DNA from: Rhizobium sp. JAB6
GTDB taxonomy: Bacteria > Pseudomonadota > Alphaproteobacteria > Rhizobiales > Rhizobiaceae
Assembly: GCF_003024605.1 (NCBI RefSeq)
Contig: NZ_PYJQ01000001.1
Coordinates: 653,001 to 717,000 of the forward strand
Direction of reading: 5' to 3'
DNA length: 64,000 nucleotides
Each line of letters opens with the position of its first letter. Positions within the stretch are counted from its first letter, which is position 1. The translations under genes were made by a program, and so were the position numbers. The notes beneath the pieces are model-generated. The model saw only the letters and a list, made by a program, of their open reading frames with translations, made no database searches and was not told where the DNA came from. Below, one piece after another: positions 35,720 through 45,467 of this stretch.

Positions 35720-35749
35720 ATGCTAAGAGCATGGAAATGCTAAGCGCAT
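35720..35749. promoter_or_regulatory. Tandem operator-like palindromes between MFS and MBL genes
   Basis: ATGCTAAGAGCAT (35720-35732) and ATGCTAAGCGCAT (35737-35749) are near-identical words 17 bases apart. The first is a perfect palindrome (ATGCT-N3-AGCAT). TTGACA at 35713-35718 overlaps the left edge. The rest of the gap 35553-35891 shows only a small GCGCAG/CTGCGC hairpin near 35857 and the MBL ribosome binding site. Confidence 0.45.
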
Positions 35750-35891
35750 AAAACGGTGCCGGTGTATTAGCGGATTCGGATCGTCCTGTCATGACCAATT
35801 TTTCGGTCAAGCAGCATGCTTCCAGGGCCGTCGCCGCAGACGATGTCGATAGGCGCAGCTTACGCTGCGCATCAGCACAAGGAGTAAGATC

Positions 35892-36764
35892 ATGACGGCT
35901 GTCCCGCCCCCAGAGACGCATCAGTTCAAATTGGGATCCTGCACCATCACCGTCGTCAAGGACGGCGCCAGCGTCATGGACAATCCCTGGGAGACTTTCG
36001 GCACAAACCAGACGCCCGATACGGTTCGCAAGCTGCTGGAGCAGAATTTCCTGCCGACGGAAAAGCTCGTGAACAGCTATGCGCCCGCCATCATCGACAC
36101 CGGCGCCGACGTCATCGTCGTCGATACCGGCTTTGGCGCAGCCGGACGCGCGCGTGGCCTGGGCCGTTTTCGCGAGGGGCTGAAGGCGGTCGGCTACACG
36201 CCCGAGCAGGTCACCATCGTTGCGCTCACCCATCTGCATGGCGATCATATCAACGGATTGATGGAGGAGGACGGCCCGGCCTTTCCGAACGCCCGCTACG
36301 TTGCCGGCGAGATCGAGTATGGGTTCTGGACTGACAAGGCACGCGAGGGGACTCCAGCGGAGGGCGGGCATAAGGCTGTGCTTACCAATGTCGTGCCGTT
36401 CGCCGAGAAAATGACCTTGCTAAAGGATGGTGACCAGATCGTCAGCGGCATGACCGTAATGCTCGCGCCCGGCCACACGCCCGGCCATCTCGTCTTCCAT
36501 TTAGAATCTGCGGGCAGGCAGCTCGTCATGACCGGCGACACGGCCAACCACTACGTCCTGTCGCTCGGCCGTCCGGACTGGGAAGTCCGCTTCGACATAG
36601 ACAAGCCCCAGGCCGCCAAGACCCGCCGCCGCATCTTCGATATGATCGCTGCGGACCGCATTCCCTTCCTCGGCTTCCATATGCCTTTCCCCGCCGTGGG
36701 CTTCGTCGAGAAGCAGCCGGAAGGCTTCCGCTACGTTCCGAAAACCTATCAACTCGACCTCTGA
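35892..36764 (+). CDS. Metallo-beta-lactamase fold hydrolase
   Basis: A 290-residue MBL-fold protein with the metal site THLHGDHINGL near 113-123 and the later histidine and Asp in APGHTPGH and VMTGDT (about 196-220). The length and SCTITVVKDG start fit the broad group with lactonases and sulfur hydrolases; there is no signal peptide, so it acts in the cytoplasm. AAGGAG precedes the ATG. An N-acyl homoserine lactonase role is possible but not demonstrable from sequence alone. Confidence 0.82.
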   Translation: MTAVPPPETHQFKLGSCTITVVKDGASVMDNPWETFGTNQTPDTVRKLLEQNFLPTEKLVNSYAPAIIDTGADVIVVDTGFGAAGRARGLGRFREGLKAVGYTPEQVTIVALTHLHGDHINGLMEEDGPAFPNARYVAGEIEYGFWTDKAREGTPAEGGHKAVLTNVVPFAEKMTLLKDGDQIVSGMTVMLAPGHTPGHLVFHLESAGRQLVMTGDTANHYVLSLGRPDWEVRFDIDKPQAAKTRRRIFDMIAADRIPFLGFHMPFPAVGFVEKQPEGFRYVPKTYQLDL

Positions 36765-36896
36765 CAATTCACGGTCTGAGAAGAAGCCTGCACGCGCGGC
36801 ATATCTGCCGGGCACTTTTTGCTATTCCCTTCCTGTCATAGACGTGTTACCAGCCCTCGCCAACTTCCAAGCAACACTTGCAAGATCGCCCGGTAG

Positions 36897-38429
<1,533 letters not shown>

Positions 38430-38432
38430 TCG

Positions 38433-39023
38433 ATGGCGGATCGCGCTTCGGACAATGCTAGCTCCTTGCAGGGCTTGGCGGCGATCCTTGCGGCTCTTTC
38501 CCTAGCACTCTTCGCCTGGATCCAGGCCGGCTTCGTCAGGGCATTCAGCGATGCCGCAGCCGGCCAGCAGATGCTGGATGCGCGCATCGGTGGCTATGAG
38601 CGCGAAGACGTCGTCGCCATGCTGCGCTATCTCAGGGATCATCCCGATCCGGCCGCGATCCTGCATTCCATGTATCTCGGGCCGGAACTGGTCTTTCCGC
38701 TGATATTGGGCGGGTTGCTGTTTTGCCTGGTGCGGCTGATCGGCCCCGGCGGTTTTTTCTTCGGCCGGCCGATCCCGCCTGGCGCTACCACAATCATCTT
38801 CTGCCTGCCAATCTTCTACACCCTTGTCGATTACGTCGAAAATATCGCCGGCCTCTTGCTTTATCCGCCGGCTGCGCCCTCCGATGCCATGATATCGCTG
38901 CTGGCGAACCTGCTGCCGATCATCGTTCGGCTGAAATTCCTGACGCTTGTTGTGACGGTTATTCTGCTGGCCCGCTTCGCGATTTTTCGCTACCTCTCGC
39001 CGGACGGCTCCAGACCGTCCTGA
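38433..39023 (+). CDS. Conserved-looking membrane protein in the guaB transcript
   Basis: A 196-residue integral membrane protein with about four helices (near 13-33, 82-103, 116-140 and 155-182) and no domain I recognise. It starts three bases after guaB, so it must be translated from the guaB transcript. Charged loops include YEREDVVAMLRYLRDHPDP between helices 1 and 2. Function unknown; linkage to purine metabolism may be only transcriptional. Confidence 0.75.
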   Translation: MADRASDNASSLQGLAAILAALSLALFAWIQAGFVRAFSDAAAGQQMLDARIGGYEREDVVAMLRYLRDHPDPAAILHSMYLGPELVFPLILGGLLFCLVRLIGPGGFFFGRPIPPGATTIIFCLPIFYTLVDYVENIAGLLLYPPAAPSDAMISLLANLLPIIVRLKFLTLVVTVILLARFAIFRYLSPDGSRPS

Positions 39024-39030
39024 TCGACTA

Positions 39031-39137
39031 CAGCGCCGCGCCTCATACGTGACACGCAAAGCTCGCTGTAGCATTTTAGATCTACTGTCTAGCTTTGTCC
39101 TTCAATCGATTCTGATTTAAGGACAAAGCTAGACAGT
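39031..39137. repeat. RIME-like Rhizobium intergenic mosaic element
   Basis: A 107-base element made of two palindromes. The first (39031-39072) pairs CAGCG with CGCTG around an inner GCG/CGC. The second is a perfect 19-base inverted repeat, ACTGTCTAGCTTTGTCCTT at 39084-39102 against its complement at 39119-39137, with a 16-base loop. Size and two-palindrome layout match the Rhizobium intergenic mosaic elements (RIME) that I recall. It sits eight bases after a stop codon. Confidence 0.72.
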
Positions 39138-39172
39138 GGTTCGGCTTTCGGAAGGTCAAAGGAGTTGGCGGC

Positions 39173-39595
39173 GTGACAGGCTACGAAATGTTCTGGCCCA
39201 TGGTGGCGCATGCGGTATTGGTTTTCATCCTCTATGCGCTCCTGGGATGGCGCCGCCGCGTGTTGGTAAAGGCCGGCCGCATCCAGCCAGCGCAATTCCG
39301 CGAAAACCATGCAGCCGACGAGCCCGCGGAAAGCCTGGTGGTGCGCAACAGCCTCGCCAATCAGTTCGAGCTTCCCTTGCTCTTTCATGTCTGCTGTATC
39401 GTCCTATACACCGCTCAGGCGGATAATCTGCCGGCCGTGATCCTCGCCTGGATCTTCGTCGTCACGCGCTACGCGCATGCTTTCGTGCATGTGACCAGCA
39501 ACGATCTGCGCTACCGCAGCCCCCTCTTCGCTCTTGGTTTTGCGGCTCTGGTCTGCATGTGGGGCTGGCTTGGCATCTGGCTCGCCTTCTCCTGA
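39173..39595 (+). CDS. MAPEG-family membrane protein
   Basis: A 140-residue, four-helix membrane protein of the MAPEG family (membrane-associated proteins in eicosanoid and glutathione metabolism). The helix 2 region NSLANQFELPLLFHVCCIVLY has the typical N-x-x-E-x-P motif, and helix 3 is WIFVVTRYAHAFVHV with the R-x-x-H of the glutathione site. Bacterial members are mostly uncharacterised. The start is a GTG at 39173 with AAGGAG upstream; the RIME-like element ends 35 bases earlier. Confidence 0.85.
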   Translation: MTGYEMFWPMVAHAVLVFILYALLGWRRRVLVKAGRIQPAQFRENHAADEPAESLVVRNSLANQFELPLLFHVCCIVLYTAQADNLPAVILAWIFVVTRYAHAFVHVTSNDLRYRSPLFALGFAALVCMWGWLGIWLAFS

Positions 39596-39739
39596 GGTGC
39601 CTGCATTGCCGCAAGCCGCAACCTGCGGTAACGTTTTTGTGTTTTTCCTTTACCGTTGCGCTGGGACCTGCTGACCTATCTTGTCAGCGAGTGGCGGGCT
39701 GCTTACTGCCTGCAGCCGGGGAAACAGGAGAATAGGATC

Positions 39740-40621
39740 ATGAGCACGGAAAAGCCAGTCGTGACGCAGGCGATGATCAACGCCTATGACGAATACACGC
39801 ATCTGACGCTCGACCGTCGGAGTTTCATGGAAAAGCTGACCAAGCTCGCGGGCTCGGCAGGCGCCGCCGCTGCCATCGCGCCGCTGCTGGCTGCCAATCA
39901 GGCGAGCGCCGAGATCATTGCCGCCGATGATGACAGGCTGGAGGCAAAGGATGTGACCTATGCCGGCACCAAGGGCGAGATGAAGGGCTATCTCGTCCGT
40001 CCGAAAGACGCCACGGGCAAGCTCGGCGGTGTCATCGTCATCCACGAGAACCGCGGCCTCAATCCACACATCCGCGATGTCGCCCGGCGTGTGGCGCTGG
40101 AAGGCTTCATGGCGCTGGCGCCGGATTTCCTCACTCCGCTCGGCGGCACGCCTGAGGACGAGGACAAGGCGCGCGACATGTTCACCAATCTCGATCCAGC
40201 ATTGACGGCCGCCAACGCCGAGGCGAGCCTGACCTATCTCGCCAAGCTCGATGGGGCCAACGGCAAGGTCGGCGCCGTCGGCTTCTGCTGGGGCGGCGGC
40301 CTCGTCAACCGTTTCGCGACCATCTCGCCCGAGCTGAAGGCAGGTGTCGCCTATTACGGCGCGCAGCCGCCGGCAGGTGACGTGCCGAAGATCAAGGCTG
40401 CCCTTCTGTTGCATTACGCCGGGTTGGACGATCGCATCAATGCCGGCATCGAGGCCTATCGCAAGGAGCTGCAGGCAACTGGCAAGACCTTCGAAATCTT
40501 CGTCTATGAAGGCGTCAACCATGCCTTCAACAACGATACTTCGGCTGCCCGCTATGACAAGAAAGCTGCCGACCTAGCCTGGGGTAGAACCGTCGATTTC
40601 CTGAGGAAATATCTATCCTAG
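39740..40621 (+). CDS. Exported dienelactone hydrolase-family protein
   Basis: A 293-residue alpha/beta hydrolase of the dienelactone hydrolase family. The nucleophile is Cys183 in GFCWGGG, with a later Asp (LDDRIN) and His (GVNHAFNN) completing the triad, and ENRGLN near the oxyanion site. A long N-terminal region contains DRRSFMEKLTKLAGSAGAAAAIAPLLAANQASA, a twin-arginine signal with AxA cleavage, so it is probably folded in the cytoplasm and exported by Tat. AGGAG precedes the ATG at 39740. The natural substrate is unknown. Confidence 0.86.
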   Translation: MSTEKPVVTQAMINAYDEYTHLTLDRRSFMEKLTKLAGSAGAAAAIAPLLAANQASAEIIAADDDRLEAKDVTYAGTKGEMKGYLVRPKDATGKLGGVIVIHENRGLNPHIRDVARRVALEGFMALAPDFLTPLGGTPEDEDKARDMFTNLDPALTAANAEASLTYLAKLDGANGKVGAVGFCWGGGLVNRFATISPELKAGVAYYGAQPPAGDVPKIKAALLLHYAGLDDRINAGIEAYRKELQATGKTFEIFVYEGVNHAFNNDTSAARYDKKAADLAWGRTVDFLRKYLS

Positions 40622-40658
40622 AACGATATGGGTCCGTGACGCGGGCTTACCGGTTGCA

Positions 40659-40683
40659 AGGGCCGAAACCCTATTCCGGCCCT
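40659..40683 (+). terminator. Hairpin after the DLH-family gene
   Basis: AGGGCCG-N11-CGGCCCT is a perfect seven-base stem 38 bases past the stop. It has no T tract, so the call is weak. Confidence 0.35.
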
Positions 40684-40819
40684 CGTTCCGGAGTTCGCGC
40701 CGGCTCCTAAGTGATGATTAAAATTCGATTTTTTCCGTTTACGCGCATTGAACCCGTCAAGTGCCATAGCGTCGGGCGCACTTGAACGCCGTTTAGTGCC
40801 AGAATGAAACGGGAAGAGC

Positions 40820-41449
40820 ATGAATCCGGATAATCCCGACCGTATCACGTTCCGAAGGAGGCCGCAGCAGGAGCGAAGCATCCAGCGTGTCGATGCCATC
40901 CTGTCGGCCGCAGCCGCGCTGATCGCCGAAAAGGGGGTGAGCGCAATGAAGATGACCGAGCTGGCTGCGGTCGCCGCAATCCCGATCGGCTCCGTCTATC
41001 AGTATTTTCCGGACAAGGCGGCGATCGTCCGCGCCTTGCTCGATCGGCATTCCAGCCGGATCCGGCAAAAGGTCGGAGAGACTTTTGCCCTCGTGACATC
41101 GCTCGATCATGCCATCGAGCTCGTCTGCGCCATGGTCGATTGGTACTATCGCGAGTTTCGCAGCGATCCAGCCTATCTCGGCGTCTGGCTCGGCACGGAT
41201 ATCGACAGGGATATCCTCCAGCTTAACATGCAGCACAGCGATCGCGTCGCCGAAATTTTCCTGGGGAGCATCCGGCCCTTCCTGCCGGCCGGAAGCCGCA
41301 TCGACCTTGAGGCGCGCACGCAACTGTTCAGCCATCTGATCGGTGCATCCATTCGCTTCGCCATCATGAGCGAGGAGGAAATGGCGCTTCGCATGCTGTG
41401 TGAATGGAAGCAGGTGATACGCGCCACCTTGCTGGCGGAGCCGGCGTAG
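40820..41449 (+). CDS. TetR-family transcriptional regulator
   Basis: A 209-residue TetR-type regulator. The N-terminal helix-turn-helix spans about 18-65 (QRVDAILSAAAALIAEKGVSAMKMTELAAVAAIPIGSVYQYFPDKAAIVRALL). The C-terminal ligand-binding helices are divergent as usual. No divergently transcribed target is adjacent; the DLH gene upstream and the LysR gene downstream (convergent) are the nearest, so its regulon is unclear. Confidence 0.88.
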   Translation: MNPDNPDRITFRRRPQQERSIQRVDAILSAAAALIAEKGVSAMKMTELAAVAAIPIGSVYQYFPDKAAIVRALLDRHSSRIRQKVGETFALVTSLDHAIELVCAMVDWYYREFRSDPAYLGVWLGTDIDRDILQLNMQHSDRVAEIFLGSIRPFLPAGSRIDLEARTQLFSHLIGASIRFAIMSEEEMALRMLCEWKQVIRATLLAEPA

Positions 41450-41488
41450 TGACGTTTTCCGAAGGCGATTGTCTGCCGACCTCCGGGC

Positions 41489-42442
41489 TCACCAGCCGGG
41501 CAGAATGTGCCCGGCGCGCAGCCGCGGGTAGAAGCGCGTATAGGTTTTCACATCGCCATCGAGATCGTCATCCACCGCTGCCGGCGTGATGTTGTCGAGG
41601 CAGGCCGAGATATGGGCCGTAATGGCGTTCATCAGCGATACCGAAAGCCCAGCCCGCTTCATGATGCCGATCTGCACCGGCGGCAGCGGCGGGAAGCCGT
41701 CCGCCTGGCTCAGCACCTTCATGCCGGTGCGCAGGGCCGATTCCGGCATGACCGATACCGCCATGCCGGCAAGCACGGCAGCGGCAACCACCGTGCAGGA
41801 CCAACTGGTGAACAGGATCTGGTAGTCGCGGCCGCCGGCGTCGAGCGCAGAGCAGGCAAGCTGCCGCCATTGACAGTCGCGTCGCCCCACGGCGAGCGGA
41901 ATGGGTGCATCGTCGCGCAGCGGATGGTTGGCCGAGCCAACCCAGCAGAGCGGCTCCGTTCGAACCACGTCGGACATGCGTTCGCGTGGATTGTGGGTGA
42001 CGAGCGCGATATCGAGCTCGCCGCGATGCATCCGCTCGGCGAGATCGACTGAGGGTTCGCAGACAATATAGAGCTCGACATTCGGATGTGTTTTTGCAAA
42101 GCGGCCGATGATTTCGGGCATATAGCGGTCGGCATAATCGTCCGGCGTGCCGATGCGCAGCGTGCCCTCGAGCCGGTTGTCATCGAAGGCGGCCATCGCC
42201 TCATTGTTGAGGCGGATGATGCGGCGCGCATAGTTCAGCAGCTTTTCGCCTTCGGCCGTCAGGCGGTTGCCACGACCGTCCTTGATGAAGAGCTGCTTGC
42301 CGACACGCTCTTCCAGGCGGCGCATCTGCATGGAGACGGCCGACTGCGTCTTGAATACCCGATCCGCCGCCTTGGTGAAGCTGCCAGAATCGACGATGGC
42401 GATGAAGGTCTGCAACTGATCGATATCAAGCGGCGCGGACAT
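41489..42442 (-). CDS. LysR-family regulator (LrhA/HexA-like)
   Basis: A 317-residue LysR-type regulator resembling the LrhA/HexA subgroup: LDIDQLQTFIAIVDSGSFTKAADRVFKTQSAVSMQMRRLEERVGKQLF gives the helix-turn-helix, and LRIGTPDDYADRYMPEII starts the effector domain. LrhA-like proteins control motility or surface traits. It is divergent from the DUF1127 gene, a recurrent arrangement in rhizobia, and a TGATA-N2-TATCA dyad (42464-42475) lies 22 bases upstream of its start. Confidence 0.87.
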   Translation of the reverse strand: MSAPLDIDQLQTFIAIVDSGSFTKAADRVFKTQSAVSMQMRRLEERVGKQLFIKDGRGNRLTAEGEKLLNYARRIIRLNNEAMAAFDDNRLEGTLRIGTPDDYADRYMPEIIGRFAKTHPNVELYIVCEPSVDLAERMHRGELDIALVTHNPRERMSDVVRTEPLCWVGSANHPLRDDAPIPLAVGRRDCQWRQLACSALDAGGRDYQILFTSWSCTVVAAAVLAGMAVSVMPESALRTGMKVLSQADGFPPLPPVQIGIMKRAGLSVSLMNAITAHISACLDNITPAAVDDDLDGDVKTYTRFYPRLRAGHILPGW

Positions 42443-42463
42443 GGGTTTACCTATAAAGGAGTT

Positions 42464-42475
42464 TGATAGTTATCA
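42464..42475. promoter_or_regulatory. Dyad upstream of the LysR gene
   Basis: TGATA-GT-TATCA is a short perfect inverted repeat in the LysR/DUF1127 intergenic region. It may be part of a LysR autoregulatory site. Confidence 0.35.
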
Positions 42476-42562
42476 TTAGAAACATTCGTTGGACTGATCA
42501 ATAGGCCTTTGGCATCTTCCTAATGCAATTCAGCATACCAATCGCACAGAACTCTTGTCGAA

Positions 42563-42603
42563 CTCCTCCCGGCCTATGCCCTTTTCCGATCATCGGAAAG
42601 GGG
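42563..42603 (+). promoter_or_regulatory. Structured leader of the DUF1127 gene with anti-SD-like motif
   Basis: CTCCTCCC at 42563-42570 is complementary to a strong Shine-Dalgarno sequence. It is followed by an eleven-base-pair hairpin at 42579-42603 (CCCTTTTCCGA against TCGGAAAGGGG, one G-U pair, three-base loop). Both precede the gene's own AAGGAAAGGAA ribosome binding site at 42626-42636. If transcribed they could form a translation-control leader. Confidence 0.45.
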
Positions 42604-42642
42604 CTTGGCTGACGCGCGTGCCTCAAGGAAAGGAATACGGAA

Positions 42643-42942
42643 ATGCGCACGACAGATCGGACACTTGACCTCGGTTTGGCAACGTCATCGCTGTCGCTGA
42701 CGGCACGCATGATGATTGCTTTGGGCAATGTCGCATCGATCTGGCGCGCAATCCGGAATCGTAAGGAAATCGAATATCTGAATGAGTTGAACGACAGTCA
42801 GCTGCGCGATATCGGCCTCACGAGGCAGGATTTGAACGTTGCGCTGACCACCTCGACCTTCTTCGGAGATCCGTCCGGCCATCTCACCAATTCGGCGCGC
42901 CGGTGCGCGCGCCTCTCCGCCTTCAGCAGCTTTAGAGGCTGA
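42643..42942 (+). CDS. DUF1127 small protein
   Basis: A 99-residue protein with a DUF1127 (YjiS-like) domain at about 37-64, IRNRKEIEYLNELNDSQLRDIGLTR, rich in arginine. Some DUF1127 proteins of Rhodobacter and Agrobacterium bind RNA and affect sRNA turnover, phosphate or carbon responses. The rest of the sequence (Ser/Thr-rich ends) is not conserved-looking. A strong AAGGAAAGGAA RBS lies seven bases upstream. Flanked by a structured leader and a two-hairpin 3' end, it is an unusually structured small transcript. Confidence 0.82.
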   Translation: MRTTDRTLDLGLATSSLSLTARMMIALGNVASIWRAIRNRKEIEYLNELNDSQLRDIGLTRQDLNVALTTSTFFGDPSGHLTNSARRCARLSAFSSFRG

Positions 42943-42962
42943 TGGCGGACAATAGTTTCCCC

Positions 42963-43031
42963 GCAGGGTGATAGCCAATAAGCCCTGCCTCTTTCCCGGT
43001 GTTCGGCCCAAGGGCCAACACCGGGTTTTTT
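42963..43031 (+). terminator. DUF1127 3' UTR: two hairpins ending in a strong terminator
   Basis: GCAGGG-N14-CCCTGC (42963-42988) is followed by a long terminator hairpin, CCCGGTGTT with GGCCC/GGGCC (42995-43025), and a run of T. The two-hairpin 3' end could be processed into a 3'-derived small RNA. Confidence 0.75.
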
Positions 43032-43133
43032 CTTTCTGAAGGCCGTGTCGCGTCATAGATCGTGCGCGGGCAAGTTGCTTCCGGCGGCAACTGTCTTATC
43101 TAACGACCTGATCCGAACAGTAGGGGAGCGATA

Positions 43134-43712
43134 ATGGCAACGGTGATCTTCTTCCATTCCGTCTATGGTCTGCGCTCGCTCGAGCATGAGGCGGTGGAAC
43201 GGGCGCAGGCAGCCGGCCACAAGGCTTTCGCGCCGGATCTCTATGACGGGCTGATCGCGCGATCCATCGAAGAAGGGTTCGAATTCAAGGACGAAATCGG
43301 CTGGCAGACAATCTGCGAACGCGCCGAATGGGCGCTGGCGGGCCTGCCGGCCTCGACCGTATTGGCCGGCTTCTCAATGGGGGCCGGCGTTATCTCCAGC
43401 CTCTGGCCCAGGCGGGAAAAGACGGACGGCATCCTTTTGCTGCACGGCGTCGCCCCGATCGCCGAAAATGCGCGGAAGGGCCTGCCCTTGCAGCTGCATT
43501 TGGCCGAACCGGACCCGTTCGAACCGGAGGAAGACGTGGCCGCCTGGCGGCAGACCGTCGAGCGCTCCGGGATCGCTGCGGAGATTTTCCGATATCCGGG
43601 CGTCGGCCATCTCTACACCGATGCCAGCCTGCCCGATTACGATGCCAAGGCGGCCAATCTCACCTGGAAGCGGGTCATCGATTTTCTCGATGCCGTCGAC
43701 GCCAGGAGTTGA
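43134..43712 (+). CDS. Dienelactone hydrolase-family protein with Ser nucleophile
   Basis: A 192-residue cytoplasmic alpha/beta hydrolase of the DLH family. The nucleophile elbow reads GFSMGAG, with serine where classical dienelactone hydrolases have cysteine. The histidine lies in GVGHLYTD and the acid is probably the Asp or Glu in LAEPDPFEPEED. The start ATVIFFHSVYGLRSL is typical of this short DLH subgroup. It is single, with no aromatic-degradation genes around, so the substrate is unknown. Confidence 0.82.
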   Translation: MATVIFFHSVYGLRSLEHEAVERAQAAGHKAFAPDLYDGLIARSIEEGFEFKDEIGWQTICERAEWALAGLPASTVLAGFSMGAGVISSLWPRREKTDGILLLHGVAPIAENARKGLPLQLHLAEPDPFEPEEDVAAWRQTVERSGIAAEIFRYPGVGHLYTDASLPDYDAKAANLTWKRVIDFLDAVDARS

Positions 43713-43855
43713 ACTTGGCTCCGTCTATGCGCGCGGCACTTGAACTGAAGGCACTGGTCGCCTAGTTTAGGTGCACCCGCAATACCAACAGGATGTGTGC
43801 AATATGGATTCCACTTCGACCGCAATGCCGTTCAGCCTTGCCATCGGGGAAATTC

Positions 43856-45460
43856 ATGCTCATGCCCATATCCATCGTTCTATCCAATCTTTCGTGGTCC
43901 ACGCCTGACGGCCGGCCGCTCCTTTCCAATCTCGATCTGAGCTTCGGTGCCGAACGTACCGGTCTTGTCGGACGCAACGGCGTCGGCAAGACGACGCTGA
44001 TCAAGCTCGTCTGCGGCGAACTGCAGCCGCAATCCGGCAGCATCTCGTTCAACGGCCGATTGGGGATCCTGCGCCAGAGCGTGCAGGTCGCGGCAAACGA
44101 GACGGTTGCCGATCTCTTCGCCGCGAGCGAGGCCCTTGCCGTGCTGAAGCGTGCGGAAGCGGGCGAGGCAACCAATGACGAACTCGCTTCAGCGGACTGG
44201 ACGCTCGAGGCGCGTATAGCCGCAGCGCTTGACCGCGTCGGGCTCGATGTTACTCCCGAAACGCCGCTCGTGGCGCTGTCGGGAGGACAGCGTACGCGGT
44301 GCGGGCTTGCTGCACTCATCGCCGACGATCCCGATTTCCTGATCCTCGACGAACCCACCAACAATCTGGATCGCGACGGTCGGGTCGCGGTGATCGATCT
44401 GCTTGCGGGCTGGCGGGCAGGCGCGATCGTCATCAGCCATGACCGTGAATTGCTCGACACCATGGATGCGATCGTCGAACTGACCTCGCTCGGTGCATCG
44501 CGCTACGGCGGCAACTGGAGCCAATATCGCGAGCGCAAGGCGCTGGAGCTTTCCGCCGCAGAGCATGATTTTGCGGAAGCGGAGAAGCGTGTTGCCGAGG
44601 TGGAAAAAAGCGCCCAGGCAGCCGTCGAACGGCAGGCACGGCGGGACAAGGCAGGCCGGAAGATGGCGGCAAAAGGCGGTATTCCCCGCATCATGCTTGG
44701 CGGTTTGAAGGAGCGGGCCGAGATGACGAGCGCCGAAATCTCGCGGCTTGCCGAACGCCGCCGCGCCCAAGCCTTGCAGGATGCTGCCGCCGCTCACGAA
44801 AAGATCGAGATCCTGCAGCCCCTGACCGTGAAGCTGCCGACATCCGGGCTGCCGGCAAACAGGATCGTCCTCAGGATGGAAGACATCACCACCGGCTACG
44901 AGCCGGAACGGCCGATCCTGCGCGACTTCAATTTCATCATCACGGGGCCGGAGCGTGTAGCGATTACCGGGCCGAACGGGTCAGGCAAGACGACGCTGCT
45001 GGCGTTGATTTCAGGTGCGCTGAAGCCCTGGAGCGGAACGGTACGGGTGGTCCATTGCGCCCTGCTGGATCAGCGAGTGAGCCTGCTTGATCCGTTGCTG
45101 TCGATCCGCGATAATTTTCGCAGGATCAACCCGGATGCGGACGAGAATGCCTGCAGGGCCGCGCTCGCGCGCTTCATGTTTCGGGCCGATACCGCGCTGC
45201 AGATCGTCTCCAGCCTCAGCGGCGGCCAGCTTCTGCGGGCGGGGCTTGCCTGCGTGCTTGGTGGCGCGGCGCCGCCTTCGCTGCTGATCCTTGATGAACC
45301 GACCAATCATCTGGACATCGATTCCATTGCCGCGGTCGAAGCGGGGCTTCGAGCCTATGACGGCGCGCTTCTAGTCGTCAGCCACGACGAGGTGTTTCTC
45401 GAGAATATCGGAATAAAGAGACGGCTCGAATTGCCTGCCCGAGCCGTCTCGGATCGATGA
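43856..45460 (+). CDS. ABC-F family ATPase
   Basis: A 534-residue protein with two ABC ATPase domains and no membrane helices, as in ABC-F translation factors and resistance proteins (Uup, EttA). Walker A motifs are GRNGVGKTT (about 38) and GPNGSGKTT; signatures are ALSGGQRTR and SLSGGQLLR; Walker B motifs are LILDEPTNNLD and LILDEPTNHLD. The linker between domains is charged and helical, as expected of the P-site tRNA-interaction motif, but short. I start at the ATG at 43856 after GGGGAA; earlier in-frame ATGs lack an RBS. It probably acts on stalled ribosomes. Confidence 0.9.
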   Translation: MLMPISIVLSNLSWSTPDGRPLLSNLDLSFGAERTGLVGRNGVGKTTLIKLVCGELQPQSGSISFNGRLGILRQSVQVAANETVADLFAASEALAVLKRAEAGEATNDELASADWTLEARIAAALDRVGLDVTPETPLVALSGGQRTRCGLAALIADDPDFLILDEPTNNLDRDGRVAVIDLLAGWRAGAIVISHDRELLDTMDAIVELTSLGASRYGGNWSQYRERKALELSAAEHDFAEAEKRVAEVEKSAQAAVERQARRDKAGRKMAAKGGIPRIMLGGLKERAEMTSAEISRLAERRRAQALQDAAAAHEKIEILQPLTVKLPTSGLPANRIVLRMEDITTGYEPERPILRDFNFIITGPERVAITGPNGSGKTTLLALISGALKPWSGTVRVVHCALLDQRVSLLDPLLSIRDNFRRINPDADENACRAALARFMFRADTALQIVSSLSGGQLLRAGLACVLGGAAPPSLLILDEPTNHLDIDSIAAVEAGLRAYDGALLVVSHDEVFLENIGIKRRLELPARAVSDR

Positions 45461-45467
45461 GGGTGCG

